A model generated the notes under the pieces. It had not been told where the DNA came from and made no database searches. It worked only from the letters and a program-made list of their open reading frames with translations. From contig JBOHFX010000091.1 in assembly GCA_050699875.1 (NCBI GenBank), positions 24,765 through 88,764 of the forward strand: a stretch of 64,000 nucleotides of DNA. Reading direction: 5' to 3'. Shown here in pieces: positions 28,112-37,480 of the stretch. Every line of letters begins with the position of its first letter. Position 1 is the first letter of the stretch. Position numbers and translations under genes: made by a program. Source of the stretch: GCA-003244245 sp050699875 (GTDB lineage Bacteria; Actinomycetota; Actinomycetes; Mycobacteriales; Pseudonocardiaceae).

Positions 28112-28273
28112 ATGACGATCCTGGTGACTGGCGCGACTGGGCATGTCGGCCGGCACATCGTGGAGCAGCTGGCAGCGCGTGGTGTGGCGGTGCGGGCGCT
28201 CACGCGTGCTCGCCACACCGCTGACCTACCCGAAACCCCGCTCAGCCCCGCTGGACGCGGTGGTGCCGTTTGA
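28112..28273 (+). pseudogene. Truncated NmrA-like/SDR reductase
   Basis: An ATG opens TILVTGATGHVGRHIVEQLA, RGVAVRALTRARHTADLP, the first 40 residues of a protein paralogous to the preceding gene. Similarity ends near 28235, and the frame closes at 28273 after crossing into the 3' end of mycP on the other strand. The remaining 85 percent of the gene is absent, so this marks the right edge of a deletion or insertion next to mycP. Confidence 0.8.
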
Positions 28274-29675
28274 TGGTGTGGACGATCAGTAGGGTGAGTC
28301 CTAAGAGAGTGATAGCGGCGGCGGAGCCGGCGAGAGCGATGGTGCGCGGCAGCGTGTCGTCCGGCGGTGACGGTCCGAGACCATCCAAAGTGGTCGGACG
28401 CGGCGGCTCGGGATGGGGACCTTGCTCCTCGGGCAGCACCGCAGTGAGCGCGGCGACCGGGTCGACCATTCCGTAGCCGAGTTCCTCGCTGCGCCCATCG
28501 TGGCCGGCGGTGTGCTGGGCGGTCTTTTGGATGCGCTGCATCACCTGGCGCGCGGTCAGGTGCCGGTACCGGTCCCTGACCAGCGCGGCGAGTCCAGCGA
28601 CGTATGGCGTGGCGAAGCTGGTGCCGTCGAGCCCGCGCGCTACGCCCCGGGTGTCGACGAGTGCAGTGGTCAGCCCCGGTCGACCGGCCGCCAGGGATAC
28701 CGCCCCGGTGCCCGGAGCGGCCACATCCACCCACGGTGCACGGATCGAGAAGTCCGCGGGCTCGTCATGGTCATCGGTCGCAGCGACGGTGAGCACGTCG
28801 TTGTCGAACCAGCCTGGCGACGAGATCGTGGTGACCGCTCCGGGGCTGTTCTGCTTGCAGGTGCTACTGGTGTTGGCGGCGGCGACCACCACGACTGCGT
28901 CGTGCTCCACCGCGTAGTGCACGGCGGCCTGCAGGTCTGGGGCGTTGACCTGGTCGGGCTCGGCGGGAAAGCAGGCGGCCTCCGAGATGTTGATCACCGT
29001 CGCGCCTAGCTGGACCGCGCGCATCACGGCCTGCGCCATGCTGACCGTGTCGCCGGCACCTGAACTGCGGGTCTCCTCGCGGGTGTCGAGGTGGCGCAGC
29101 GGTACCGAATAGAAGGTGCTGGCCTGGCGAATGGCCAGGATCTGCGCGTCAGGCGCTACTCCGACGAATCGAGTGGCTGGATCGGGCGCTGCGGCGATGA
29201 GGCCGGCTACCGCAGTGCCATGGCCGTCGCAGTCGAAAAGGCCGCTGCGATTCTCGATGTAATCGCCACCGTCGACCAACCTTCCGCGCAGTCTGGGATG
29301 CGGCTGAACGCCACTGTCGATCACGGCGATCCGCTGGTCGCGTCCGGTCGCGAACTCGTGGGCTTGCCGGATCCGCAGCCGCTGTTGCGCCGGCGGCTCG
29401 GCTTCCAGGTCCGGTGCGCCAGCTAGTGCCGGCTGCTGGCAGGGCGCCTGCTGCTCGACCGGGCCGGTCTGCCGGGTAGCCGTGTTGTTCACGGTGTAAG
29501 GCATGGCTTTCACGCTGCCGGGGGTTGGCACGGCGGCTGGATTCACGGGAGGTGGTATCCCTGGTGGTCGGCTGCCGGGCTGGGCGGCCACTGACCACCC
29601 CGGACCCACCAGGCACAGCAAAGCGGCCCCGACAGCCCCAGCCGCAGTGCGGCGACGACCGGCGAATGTCTTCAC
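28242..29675 (-). CDS. mycP: Type VII secretion-associated serine protease mycosin (MycP)
   Basis: 477 residues. An N-terminal export signal (about 1-31), a Pro-rich pro-region, and a subtilisin domain with triad D120 (AVIDSGV), H152 (DCDGHGTAVAG) and S353 (GTSFATPYVAG), with oxyanion N268. A Pro-rich linker leads to a C-terminal transmembrane helix (about 445-468) that anchors the protease outside the membrane. Mycosins stabilise ESX complexes and trim some substrates. The GTG start overlaps the eccD stop as GTGA, so eccD and mycP form one unit. Confidence 0.95.
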   Translation of the reverse strand: MKTFAGRRRTAAGAVGAALLCLVGPGWSVAAQPGSRPPGIPPPVNPAAVPTPGSVKAMPYTVNNTATRQTGPVEQQAPCQQPALAGAPDLEAEPPAQQRLRIRQAHEFATGRDQRIAVIDSGVQPHPRLRGRLVDGGDYIENRSGLFDCDGHGTAVAGLIAAAPDPATRFVGVAPDAQILAIRQASTFYSVPLRHLDTREETRSSGAGDTVSMAQAVMRAVQLGATVINISEAACFPAEPDQVNAPDLQAAVHYAVEHDAVVVVAAANTSSTCKQNSPGAVTTISSPGWFDNDVLTVAATDDHDEPADFSIRAPWVDVAAPGTGAVSLAAGRPGLTTALVDTRGVARGLDGTSFATPYVAGLAALVRDRYRHLTARQVMQRIQKTAQHTAGHDGRSEELGYGMVDPVAALTAVLPEEQGPHPEPPRPTTLDGLGPSPPDDTLPRTIALAGSAAAITLLGLTLLIVHTIKRHHRVQRG

Positions 29676-31213
29676 AATGCCCGGAAGGTGTTGTAGAGGT
29701 CCATCACACCCAGGGCCAGCGGTAGCACCGCGGCGATGAGCACCGCTTCCATGACGTCTACCGCGCGGCGTGCCACCGGCGAGAACCGGCGGCGAGGCAG
29801 GACCAGTCCGGCGATCAGCGCGAACGTCGCGACAACCAGCAGGCCACCGAAGCCGACCAGCAGCAAGACGGCCTGGTCAGCTGTCGCCATTAGCCCGGCC
29901 ATCATCCCGCCTACCGCGGCCATCCCGCTGACCAGCAGCGCTATCGCCTGGCTGCCGTTGGCGTAGGACCGGGCCCGCAAGAGCAGAACGGCGGCGACGA
30001 CGGCGCCCAGTAGGACTCCCAACGTACCACCGGCCGCGGCCAGGACCGCGCCGATCGCGGCTACCGCACCGGCTCCCATGATCATGCCGGTCAGATACTC
30101 GTGTGCCAGACCTGACCGACGCTCGATCGCGGTGTAGTTCGGTAATCCAGCGTCTTCCTGGAGGTCCTGGGCGCTACTCGGAACCTTTGGCATCGGTAGC
30201 CGAGACAGTTGGATGGTCAACCGGGGCAACGCCGAGATGGCACCGAGAGCCAGTGCAGCTGCCCCCGCCGCGATGCCTGCCCCGGGACGATCAACCAGGC
30301 TGGCCACCAGAAAAGCCAACGCTCCCAGTGCAGCGGCGGTGGCGGTGGCGACGAACGGTGTGATGCCGGCACCAAGCACCATGATCGACGCGCTGGCGAG
30401 CACCAGGGTCAGCGTGCAGGCCAGTAAGAGGTTCTCCGAGCCGACGCTGCCAGGAACGATGTAGAGGCCGCTGACGAAGCCCAGCGGCAGGCTTGCTGCT
30501 GCGACCAGCACGCCCGCGTTCGTCTCGGCGTACACCCGGCCAATGACCGAGCCGACGACCAGCGCGGTCACCGCTGCCGCACCCGCGAGGAAGGCGACGC
30601 CGAGCCCGGGTCCGGCGCGGAGCAGGGCAACGGCACCGCCCAGCAACGCCAATCCGCCTGCGACCATCCCGAGCGTGCGGGCAGTTCGCTCGGTCCATGG
30701 GCGGTAGCTGCTCGGTGCGGTTGCCGCGATGGCTTCGACCACGTCGTCGAACAGCGGGGGCGGGGGGTTGTCGGTACGGCGCCGGAGCTGCAACAGATCG
30801 CCGTCGACCACGCCCAGTGCGGCCAGCGGACGGTCCGGATCGATCACCTCGCCGCCGAGCTTCGCCAGACACCAGCCGCCGTGCCTGGTGCCACCGTCTG
30901 GACTGGACTCGCCGGCCATCTTGAGCAGCATCGGCAACAGATTGACGACCGCGACATCCGACGGCAGCGCCAGGTCGATGCGGGTGCGGGGGGCTACCAC
31001 TGTCACTCTGCTCAGCGCTGCGGACGGTGGAACCGTCGATCCAGCGCCGGACGGTGGAACCGTCGATCCAGCGCCGGACGGTGGAACTGACTGTGACGGT
31101 TGCATCAAGGGTCCCGCCGAATGTCGAGCCGTCGATCCAGCCCGAGACGGTGGAACCGTCGATCCAGCCCGAGACGGTTGAACCGCCGGAGCCCCGTTGG
31201 TATTGCTCGGCAC
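29672..31213 (-). CDS. eccD: Type VII secretion integral membrane protein EccD with repeat-bearing leader
   Basis: 513 residues. A ubiquitin-like YukD domain (SRVTVVAPRTRIDLALPSDV to VVDGDLLQLRRR) is followed by about eleven transmembrane helices, the EccD channel-scaffold layout. Unusually, the YukD domain is preceded by about 65 residues built from nine-residue repeats of the type PSGAGSTVP. The GTG at 31213, nine bases after GAGGA, is the best start and includes the repeats; GTG 31222 is too close to that site. A start just before the YukD domain cannot be excluded. Confidence 0.92.
   Translation of the reverse strand: MPSNTNGAPAVQPSRAGSTVPPSRAGSTARHSAGPLMQPSQSVPPSGAGSTVPPSGAGSTVPPSAALSRVTVVAPRTRIDLALPSDVAVVNLLPMLLKMAGESSPDGGTRHGGWCLAKLGGEVIDPDRPLAALGVVDGDLLQLRRRTDNPPPPLFDDVVEAIAATAPSSYRPWTERTARTLGMVAGGLALLGGAVALLRAGPGLGVAFLAGAAAVTALVVGSVIGRVYAETNAGVLVAAASLPLGFVSGLYIVPGSVGSENLLLACTLTLVLASASIMVLGAGITPFVATATAAALGALAFLVASLVDRPGAGIAAGAAALALGAISALPRLTIQLSRLPMPKVPSSAQDLQEDAGLPNYTAIERRSGLAHEYLTGMIMGAGAVAAIGAVLAAAGGTLGVLLGAVVAAVLLLRARSYANGSQAIALLVSGMAAVGGMMAGLMATADQAVLLLVGFGGLLVVATFALIAGLVLPRRRFSPVARRAVDVMEAVLIAAVLPLALGVMDLYNTFRAL
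31022..31193. repeat. 27-bp tandem repeats in the eccD 5' coding end
   Basis: Two blocks, 31022-31090 and 31125-31193, carry near-identical 27-bp units (core GGTGGAACCGTCGATCCAGC on the plus strand), each encoding nine residues (PSGAGSTVP or PSRAGSTVP). The blocks are separated by about 35 diverged bases. The unit is a multiple of three, so copy number can change without breaking eccD. Confidence 0.85.
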
Positions 31214-32066
31214 CCGCTGCACTCCTCGCTCGGCCCGCCGATGTGCGGTGGCCGCGGCACTGTAGTTCCCGGAGTATCCATCGGTGCAGCGCCAGCCGTT
31301 CTAGGGGCCCGCACCCCCGGCTCGTCCTCCACACCTGCGACGATGGGCCACAGGACGTGGACAATTGCAGTAATGCACCGGCCGCCGATCGGCCCAGCGG
31401 ATGCGCAGCTCATCGCCGAGAGGCCGCAAGCCGACGGCCAACGGCTCATCGCTCCTGATCCGGCTTACCGCCCACCATCGGCCGTGTCGGTATGGCCTCA
31501 GGCATCGAGCGTGGCGAGTTCTATCTGCTCGACCCGCTGCACCTGCGCGCTCTCGCGTCCTGGCGTCGTTTGTCGCAGCAGCCACAGTGTCACGTCAGCC
31601 CCAGCAAGGACGCACAGCGATTTTCTGTGCAGTTGCCACAGGCGGCAACTGCGGAGATGGTTGCCGCCTGTGGCACGTTCTCACGCTGCAACACCCCTTC
31701 CCGGGCAGCCCGTACAGCGACGATCGCCGTTCGTCTCCCCCAACGCCGAGCCTCGATCTCGGATGATCGCCTTGTCGGTAGGAGGCTGTTGCCGAGTTGC
31801 TCCGTGACGACGGGACCGGCGTGGTAGGCCCCGGAAGAACGTCCGTGGCGTCGAGTTCACGGACACCGCTGGTTGACAGGCTCCGGGGAGGGGCCTGGTG
31901 GTATTCGGGTGAACCGCCGTGGCGCGCTACGGCGGCTGCTCCGGCATCGCTGACCATCTGCCCTTCGTCAGCGTCACGCAGGCGCTAGGGTGACCGGCCG
32001 CGCGCGAAGCCGTCCACCGTCCACGGGGTGATCGCGCGCGGGTGGGCCCCGGGAGGTGGTCTGGAC
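31214..32066. other. Divergent intergenic region between eccD and eccC
   Basis: About 850 bases with several open frames but no recognisable protein. It must contain the promoters for the eccD-mycP and eccC-esx arms. The one strong structure is the hairpin at 31634. Base composition is slightly less GC-rich than the flanking genes, and a decayed gene is possible. Confidence 0.5.
31634..31675. other. Long perfect hairpin in the secretion locus
   Basis: TGCCACAGGCGGCAAC and its exact complement GTTGCCGCCTGTGGCA form a 16-bp stem around a 10-base loop. There is no T-run on either side and no gene ends nearby, so it is not an ordinary terminator. It could be a regulator site, a structured RNA or a repeat element. 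Confidence 0.6.
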
Positions 32067-35000
32067 ATGAGCACCGTGCAGTTCCGGCGATTACCGCGGC
32101 TGGCCGCGCCGAAGATGCCCGGTGGAGAGGTTCATCTGGAGGCGCCACCCGAGGTGCCCAGGGTCCTGCCCGGCAACATCGTGCAGAAGATCCTGCCGGT
32201 CGTGATGATCGTGGCCGTGCTGGGCATGTTGGCCTACGTCTTCACCAGCGGGGAGGCCAGAAGCAACCCACTGTTCCTGATGTTTCCGATCATGATGGTG
32301 GTGTCGACCGCCGGCATGTTCATCGGCAACGGCCGTGGCGGCCAGGCCAAGGCCGAGATGAACGAGGACCGCAAGGATTACCTACGCTACCTGGGCCAGA
32401 TGCGGGAACGGGCTCGGGAGGCCGCGCAGGAGCAGCGCGCGGCATTGGAGTGGAGCCATCCCGATCCCGCCGCGTTGTGGTCGATCGCAAGCAGCCGACG
32501 GATGTGGGAGCGCCGCGGCGGTGACCCGGACTTTTGCCACGTGCGGATTTGCCGGGGGTCGCAGCGGCTGGCCACCCGGCTGGTGCCGCCGCAGACCGGT
32601 CCGGTGGACGAGCTGGAGCCGATCACCACGTTGGCGCTGCGCCAGTTCGTCCGAGCGCATTCCATCGTGCCGGAGCTGCCGATTGCGATCTCGGTGCGTG
32701 GGTTCGCCGCGATCGGGATCTCCGGCGATCCGGCCCTGTCCCGGGGGCTGGCGCGCTCGATGGTGGCCCAGCTGGCTACCTTCCACAACCCCGACGACCT
32801 ACTCGTTGCCGTGGCCACCGCTGGGCGGGCGAAGGCGGACTGGGAATGGGCGAAGTGGTTGCCGCACGTGCAACATCCCAGCCGCGTCGACGGTGCCGGG
32901 CCGATGCGGATCATGGCCGGCTCGCTGGCCCAGATCGAGGAGCTGCTCGCCGAACAGTTCCGGGACCGGCCGCGGTTCGCTCGCAATGCCCAGCCGCACG
33001 GCGACGGCCCGCATATTCTGATCGTCATCGACGGCGGGGAGGTCACCGGCGCGGAGCAGATCATCCTCGAGGAGGGACTGGCCGGGGTGACCCTGCTTGA
33101 CCTCTCGGATTCACTGGGCACCCTGACCAGCCGCCGTGGGCTGCAGCTGGCGATCGAGGGTGCGGCGATCGGCGCCCGCGGGGCGACCGAGGTCGAGTTC
33201 TTCGGATCTCCTGACTCGCTGGGCGTCGTCGAGGCCGAGGCGGTGGCTCGCGCGTTGTGCCCCTACCGCCTCGGCACAGCGGACTCGCAGGGCGAGGACG
33301 AGCCGCTGTCAGGCAGCAACGAGCTGCTCGAACTGCTTGGCCTTGCCGCGGATCCCCGCGCCTTAGACGTCGCCCAGGCGTGGCGCCCGCGCCCGATCCG
33401 GGACCGGTTGCGGGTACCGATCGGGGTCGGCGAGTTCGGTCAACCGGTCGAGCTGGACATCAAGGAAGCCGCCCAGGGCGGGATGGGTCCGCACGGACTG
33501 TGCGTGGGGGCCACTGGATCGGGCAAGTCGGAGTTCCTGCGCACCCTGGTCCTGGGCCTGATCGCCACCCACTCGTCGTCGATGCTCAACCTCGTGCTCG
33601 TCGACTTCAAGGGCGGCGCGACGTTCCTGGGCATGGAGCACGCCCCGCATGTCGCCGCGGTGATCACCAACCTGGCCGACGACCTGACCCAGGTCACCCG
33701 CATGCAGGACGCGCTGGCCGGCGAGATGAATCGCCGCCAGGAACTGCTGCGCACCGCAGGAAACTTCGCCAACGTCAAGGACTACGAAAAGGCCCGGGAA
33801 AACGGCGCCGACCTCGATCCGCTGCCGGCGCTGTTCATCGTGATCGACGAGTTCTCCGAGTTGCTCGCCCAGAAACCGGAATTCATCGACCTGTTCGTGG
33901 CGATCGGCCGGCTGGGCCGCTCGCTGCAGATGCACTTGTTGCTTGCATCGCAACGCCTCGAGGAGGGCCGGCTGCGCGGCTTGGAGTCCCACCTGTCCTA
34001 CCGGATCGGTCTGAAGACTTTCTCCGCCGGGGAGTCCCGGGCAGTGCTGGGGGTGCCCGACGCCTACGAGCTGCCGCCGGTGCCCGGCTCGGGCTACCTG
34101 AAGTTCGACACCACGTCCATGGAGCGCTTCAAAGCGTCCTACGTCTCGGGCCCGTACCGCGCCGGCGGTGCCATCGCGGCGCCTGGTACGACTGAAGTCA
34201 CTTCGGACCGCCGGCCCCGACCTTTCGTGCCCGACTACGTAGAGCCACCCGAGCCGGCTGAGGTCGCCGGGCACCACCACGTGATCGAGGCGCCGGTGAT
34301 CGAGAACGTCACCGAACCCAGCGTGCTGGACATCGTGGTGGACCTGCTGAGAGGGCAGGGGCCACCGGCTCACGAGGTGTGGCTGCCGCCGCTGGAAGCG
34401 CCGCCCTCGCTGGATCAGCTGCTGCCCCCGTTGTCGGCGACCGAGGATCGCGGGTTGTCCCCGGTCGGGTTCTTCGGCAACGGCCGGCTCGCCGTCCCGG
34501 TCGGGATTGTGGACAAGCCCTACGAGCAGCGCCGTGACCTGCTCTGGGCGGACCTCTCCGGGGCCGCCGGCCACGCCGTGGTCACCGGCGGCCCGCAGTC
34601 TGGCAAGTCCACCCTGCTGCGTTCCATGCTGATGTCGCTGGCGCTCACCCACACCCCGGAAGAGGTGCAGTTTTTCGGCATCGACTTCGGTGGCGGCACG
34701 CTGGCGTCACTGGATGGCCTGCCGCACAGCGGCGGGGTGGCCGGGCGGCTGGAGCCGGACACAATCCGGCGCATTCTCGCCGAGGTGACCGGGTTGCTCA
34801 CCGCCCGCGAGCAGCGCTTCCGATCCCAGGGCATCGATTCGATGGCCGATTTCCGGGCCCGCAAGCAACGCAGCCAAGCGACTGACGATCCCTTCGGCGA
34901 TGTGTTCCTGGTGATCGACGGATGGCACAGCTTCCGCCAGGAGTTCGATGTCACCGACCTGGAGATGCGGGTGGTGAACCTGGCCACCCAGGGTCTGTCC

Positions 35001-36062
35001 TACGGGGTGCACGTGGTGATCGGCGCCACCCGCTGGGCCGAGATCCGGCCCGCTTTGAAAGACCTGCTCGGTACCCGTTTCGAGCTGCGCCTCGGTGATC
35101 CGGGCGAGTCCGATATCGATCGGCGGGTGGCGGTCAATGTGCCGCCGGGTCGGCCGGGACGGGGATTGTCCCGGGACAAGCTGCATTTCCTCGCCGCGCT
35201 ACCCAGGATCGACGCGGCCACCAGCGCCGAGGACGTCGGCATCGGGGTGGCCGATGCGGTGGCGCACATCCGCGGCGGGTGGCAGGGCCATCGGGCACCC
35301 CGGGTCCGGCTGCTGCCCGACCGGATCCCCTACCAGCAGTTGCCCACCCCGCAGCCGCCACGACCGCACCTGATCCCGATCGGGGTCAACGAGGCCGAGC
35401 TCGCGACGGTGTATCTCGACTTCGCCGCCGAGCCGCATTTCCTGTGCTTCGCCGAGGGCGAGTGCGGCAAGACCAACCTGCTGCGGACGATCGCCCGAGG
35501 CATTGTGCAACGCTGCTCGCCGGATCAGGCGCGCATCATCATGGTCGATTACCGCCGCACCATGCTCGGCTTCCTGGACTCCGAACACGTCATCGGGTAC
35601 GGCATGTCCGCCGACTCGCTGACCCCGATCATCAGTGACGTGCAGCGTTCCATGCGCCAGCGCCTGCCTGGGGCCGGTGTCACCCAGCAGCAGCTCCGGG
35701 ACGGCTCCTGGTGGTCGGGCCCGGAGCTCTACGTCCTGGTCGACGACTACGACCTGGTGGCCACCCAGGGCGGCCCGAACCCGCTCGCACCGCTGCTGGA
35801 GTTCTTGGCGCAGGCCAAGGACGTGGGACTGCATTTGATCGTCACCCGGCGTTCGGGTGGTGCCGCGCGGGCCCTGTTCGAGCCGTTCATCGCCCGGCTG
35901 CGGGAGCTGTCCACACCCGGCATCGTGATGAGCGGCAGCCCCGAAGAGGGCCCGTTGCTGGGCAACGTCAAACCGGCTCTGATGCCGCCCGGTCGCGGCA
36001 CTCTGATCGGGCGCAAGACCGGTCAGCAACTCGTCCAGATCGCCTGGATACCTACGGACTGA
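32067..36062 (+). CDS. eccC: Type VII secretion ATPase EccC (single-chain, three ATPase domains)
   Basis: 1331 residues. Two transmembrane helices (about 48-68 and 75-92) precede three FtsK/SpoIIIE-like ATPase domains. P-loops are GATGSGKS near residue 481, GGPQSGKS near 841 and AEGECGKT near 1129. Walker B segments are LFIVIDEF, VFLVIDGW and LYVLVDDY, so domain 2 has Gly where the catalytic acid usually sits. EccC recognises WXG100 substrates through its last domain and powers export. The ATG at 32067 follows GGGAGG. It is unsplit, as in ESX-4, not divided into EccCa and EccCb. Two WXG100 genes follow. Confidence 0.97.
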   Translation: MSTVQFRRLPRLAAPKMPGGEVHLEAPPEVPRVLPGNIVQKILPVVMIVAVLGMLAYVFTSGEARSNPLFLMFPIMMVVSTAGMFIGNGRGGQAKAEMNEDRKDYLRYLGQMRERAREAAQEQRAALEWSHPDPAALWSIASSRRMWERRGGDPDFCHVRICRGSQRLATRLVPPQTGPVDELEPITTLALRQFVRAHSIVPELPIAISVRGFAAIGISGDPALSRGLARSMVAQLATFHNPDDLLVAVATAGRAKADWEWAKWLPHVQHPSRVDGAGPMRIMAGSLAQIEELLAEQFRDRPRFARNAQPHGDGPHILIVIDGGEVTGAEQIILEEGLAGVTLLDLSDSLGTLTSRRGLQLAIEGAAIGARGATEVEFFGSPDSLGVVEAEAVARALCPYRLGTADSQGEDEPLSGSNELLELLGLAADPRALDVAQAWRPRPIRDRLRVPIGVGEFGQPVELDIKEAAQGGMGPHGLCVGATGSGKSEFLRTLVLGLIATHSSSMLNLVLVDFKGGATFLGMEHAPHVAAVITNLADDLTQVTRMQDALAGEMNRRQELLRTAGNFANVKDYEKARENGADLDPLPALFIVIDEFSELLAQKPEFIDLFVAIGRLGRSLQMHLLLASQRLEEGRLRGLESHLSYRIGLKTFSAGESRAVLGVPDAYELPPVPGSGYLKFDTTSMERFKASYVSGPYRAGGAIAAPGTTEVTSDRRPRPFVPDYVEPPEPAEVAGHHHVIEAPVIENVTEPSVLDIVVDLLRGQGPPAHEVWLPPLEAPPSLDQLLPPLSATEDRGLSPVGFFGNGRLAVPVGIVDKPYEQRRDLLWADLSGAAGHAVVTGGPQSGKSTLLRSMLMSLALTHTPEEVQFFGIDFGGGTLASLDGLPHSGGVAGRLEPDTIRRILAEVTGLLTAREQRFRSQGIDSMADFRARKQRSQATDDPFGDVFLVIDGWHSFRQEFDVTDLEMRVVNLATQGLSYGVHVVIGATRWAEIRPALKDLLGTRFELRLGDPGESDIDRRVAVNVPPGRPGRGLSRDKLHFLAALPRIDAATSAEDVGIGVADAVAHIRGGWQGHRAPRVRLLPDRIPYQQLPTPQPPRPHLIPIGVNEAELATVYLDFAAEPHFLCFAEGECGKTNLLRTIARGIVQRCSPDQARIIMVDYRRTMLGFLDSEHVIGYGMSADSLTPIISDVQRSMRQRLPGAGVTQQQLRDGSWWSGPELYVLVDDYDLVATQGGPNPLAPLLEFLAQAKDVGLHLIVTRRSGGAARALFEPFIARLRELSTPGIVMSGSPEEGPLLGNVKPALMPPGRGTLIGRKTGQQLVQIAWIPTD

Positions 36063-36180
36063 CCCGCGGGCGTTCGCGCATGCAACGTTCTGCGACCACA
36101 CGGTCACGGACCGGAACCGGTCGCCAGCTGTGGCGTTCCCCGTATAGGAAGACCGTCCAAGCCCGAGGAGACCGCAGCAG

Positions 36181-36495
36181 ATGGCACAGCAGTTCGGCGC
36201 GCAGTTCGAGCAGATGCAGGCGGCGGCGAACCACGTCGCCGAGGTGAATCAGAGCGTGCAGGGTCAGCTCATGGGTCTGCGCAACCAGCTGGCACCGCTG
36301 GCCGGGGGGTGGAAGGGCCAGGCCTCGACCGCCTTCCACTTGCTGATGGAGCGCTGGGACACCGACGCGCGCAATCTCAATGAGGCGCTCAACAGCATCG
36401 GTGAGCAGATCCGGGGTTCCGGGACTACTTATGCGCAGGCCGACGAGGCCGAGAACCAGACCTATTCACGGATCAGCCAGGTGCTTGGTACCTGA
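36181..36495 (+). CDS. WXG100-family secreted protein (first of pair)
   Basis: 104 residues, a helical hairpin with the W-x-G turn at GGWKGQA and the C-terminal Y-x3-D export motif YAQAD. It should pair with the next protein as a heterodimeric substrate of this type VII system, as EsxU/EsxT do in ESX-4. It starts 118 bases after eccC. Confidence 0.93.
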   Translation: MAQQFGAQFEQMQAAANHVAEVNQSVQGQLMGLRNQLAPLAGGWKGQASTAFHLLMERWDTDARNLNEALNSIGEQIRGSGTTYAQADEAENQTYSRISQVLGT

Positions 36496-36546
36496 GTCCG
36501 CTTGCCCACCCGTACCGCTGGCGACCAGATCAAGGAGATAGACAAC

Positions 36547-36834
36547 GTGAGCGAAATCCTGGTCACGTTCGGCGAGCTTGAAAGCGCGCGGAGCTCGATC
36601 CAGACGACGTGGACCAATATCAGCCGGGAGATGGAGGACCTCAAGAGGTACCTGCAACCGATGGTGGCGACCTGGACCGGCGACGCAGCGACTGCCTATC
36701 AGGCCCACCAAGCGAAGTGGGATCGATCGACCGCGGACCTGAACCAGGTGCTGAACCAGATCGGGGTGGCGCTGGGCACGTCGAACGACAACTATCAGGC
36801 TGGCGAAGCAGCGAACCGGGCTCGCTGGGCGTAG
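36547..36834 (+). CDS. WXG100-family secreted protein (second of pair)
   Basis: 95 residues with the W-x-G turn in VATWTGDAA and a C-terminal Y-x3-E (YQAGE). The GTG at 36547 is preferred because AAGGAG lies nine bases before it and family members start here; the frame opens at 36502. It is 51 bases after its partner and ends the eccC-esx arm. Confidence 0.92.
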   Translation: MSEILVTFGELESARSSIQTTWTNISREMEDLKRYLQPMVATWTGDAATAYQAHQAKWDRSTADLNQVLNQIGVALGTSNDNYQAGEAANRARWA

Positions 36835-37008
36835 CCGCGCGGATCAGTATCGGGGTCGTCGCTGGCGTGTTGGCCCCAGCGTCCGGCGGCGACCCCGCTT
36901 TGACCGCATTGCGCGGCGGTCGGTATCGTTTCTCTACCGCTGTGCGGACGTGCGTGGCTCCGGAGTGGACGCCCACCTTGCAGGATGCACGGCTGCACCC
37001 GCACCCCG

Positions 37009-37024
37009 ACGTAAACTGTGATGA
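37009..37024 (+). promoter_or_regulatory. Probable -10 region of the rplM-rpsI promoter
   Basis: GACGTAAACTGTGATG matches the infA promoter region at 15391-15406 in 15 of 16 bases, with -10 TAAACT at 37012. A clear -35 is not visible. The short distance to the GTG at 37037 implies a leader of only a dozen bases. Confidence 0.5.
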
Positions 37025-37036
37025 CGAGGTAGGTCC

Positions 37037-37480
37037 GTGCGCACGTACAGCCCCAAGCCCGGCGAGGTGCAACGCGCCTGGCATGTGATCGACGCCACGG
37101 ACGTGGTGCTGGGCCGCCTGGCCAGTCAGGCCGCCACGCTGCTGCGCGGCAAACACAAACCGACCTACGCCCCGCACGTCGACACCGGCGACTTCGTTGT
37201 GATCGTCAACGCCGGCCGGGTGGCCCTGTCGGGCAACAAGGGCGATCGAAGCTTCGTCTACCGGCACAGCGGCCGACCAGGCGGGCTCAAGCGACGCTCC
37301 TTTACCGAGATGCTCGCCACGCGGCCGGAGCGACTGGTGGAGCGGGCTGTCAAGGGCATGCTCCCGAAGAACACACTGGGCCGGGCGATGGGCCGCAAGC
37401 TCAAGGTCTACGCGAGCGCCGAACATCCCCACGTGGCCCAACGACCCCAGCCGTTCGAGATCACGCAGGTGGCCCAGTGA
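37037..37480 (+). CDS. rplM: 50S ribosomal protein L13
   Basis: 147 residues with WHVIDATDVVLGRLASQAAT, the signature GDFVVIVNAGRVALSGNK and MLPKNTLGRAMGRKLKVYA. An early-assembly 50S protein. GTG start; the stop overlaps the rpsI start as GTGA. As in mycobacteria, it follows the ESX-4-type locus. Confidence 0.98.
   Translation: MRTYSPKPGEVQRAWHVIDATDVVLGRLASQAATLLRGKHKPTYAPHVDTGDFVVIVNAGRVALSGNKGDRSFVYRHSGRPGGLKRRSFTEMLATRPERLVERAVKGMLPKNTLGRAMGRKLKVYASAEHPHVAQRPQPFEITQVAQ

Noticed and set aside
33363..34652. 429-codon open frame on the minus strand
   Set aside because: Antisense to eccC domains 1-2; shadow frame.
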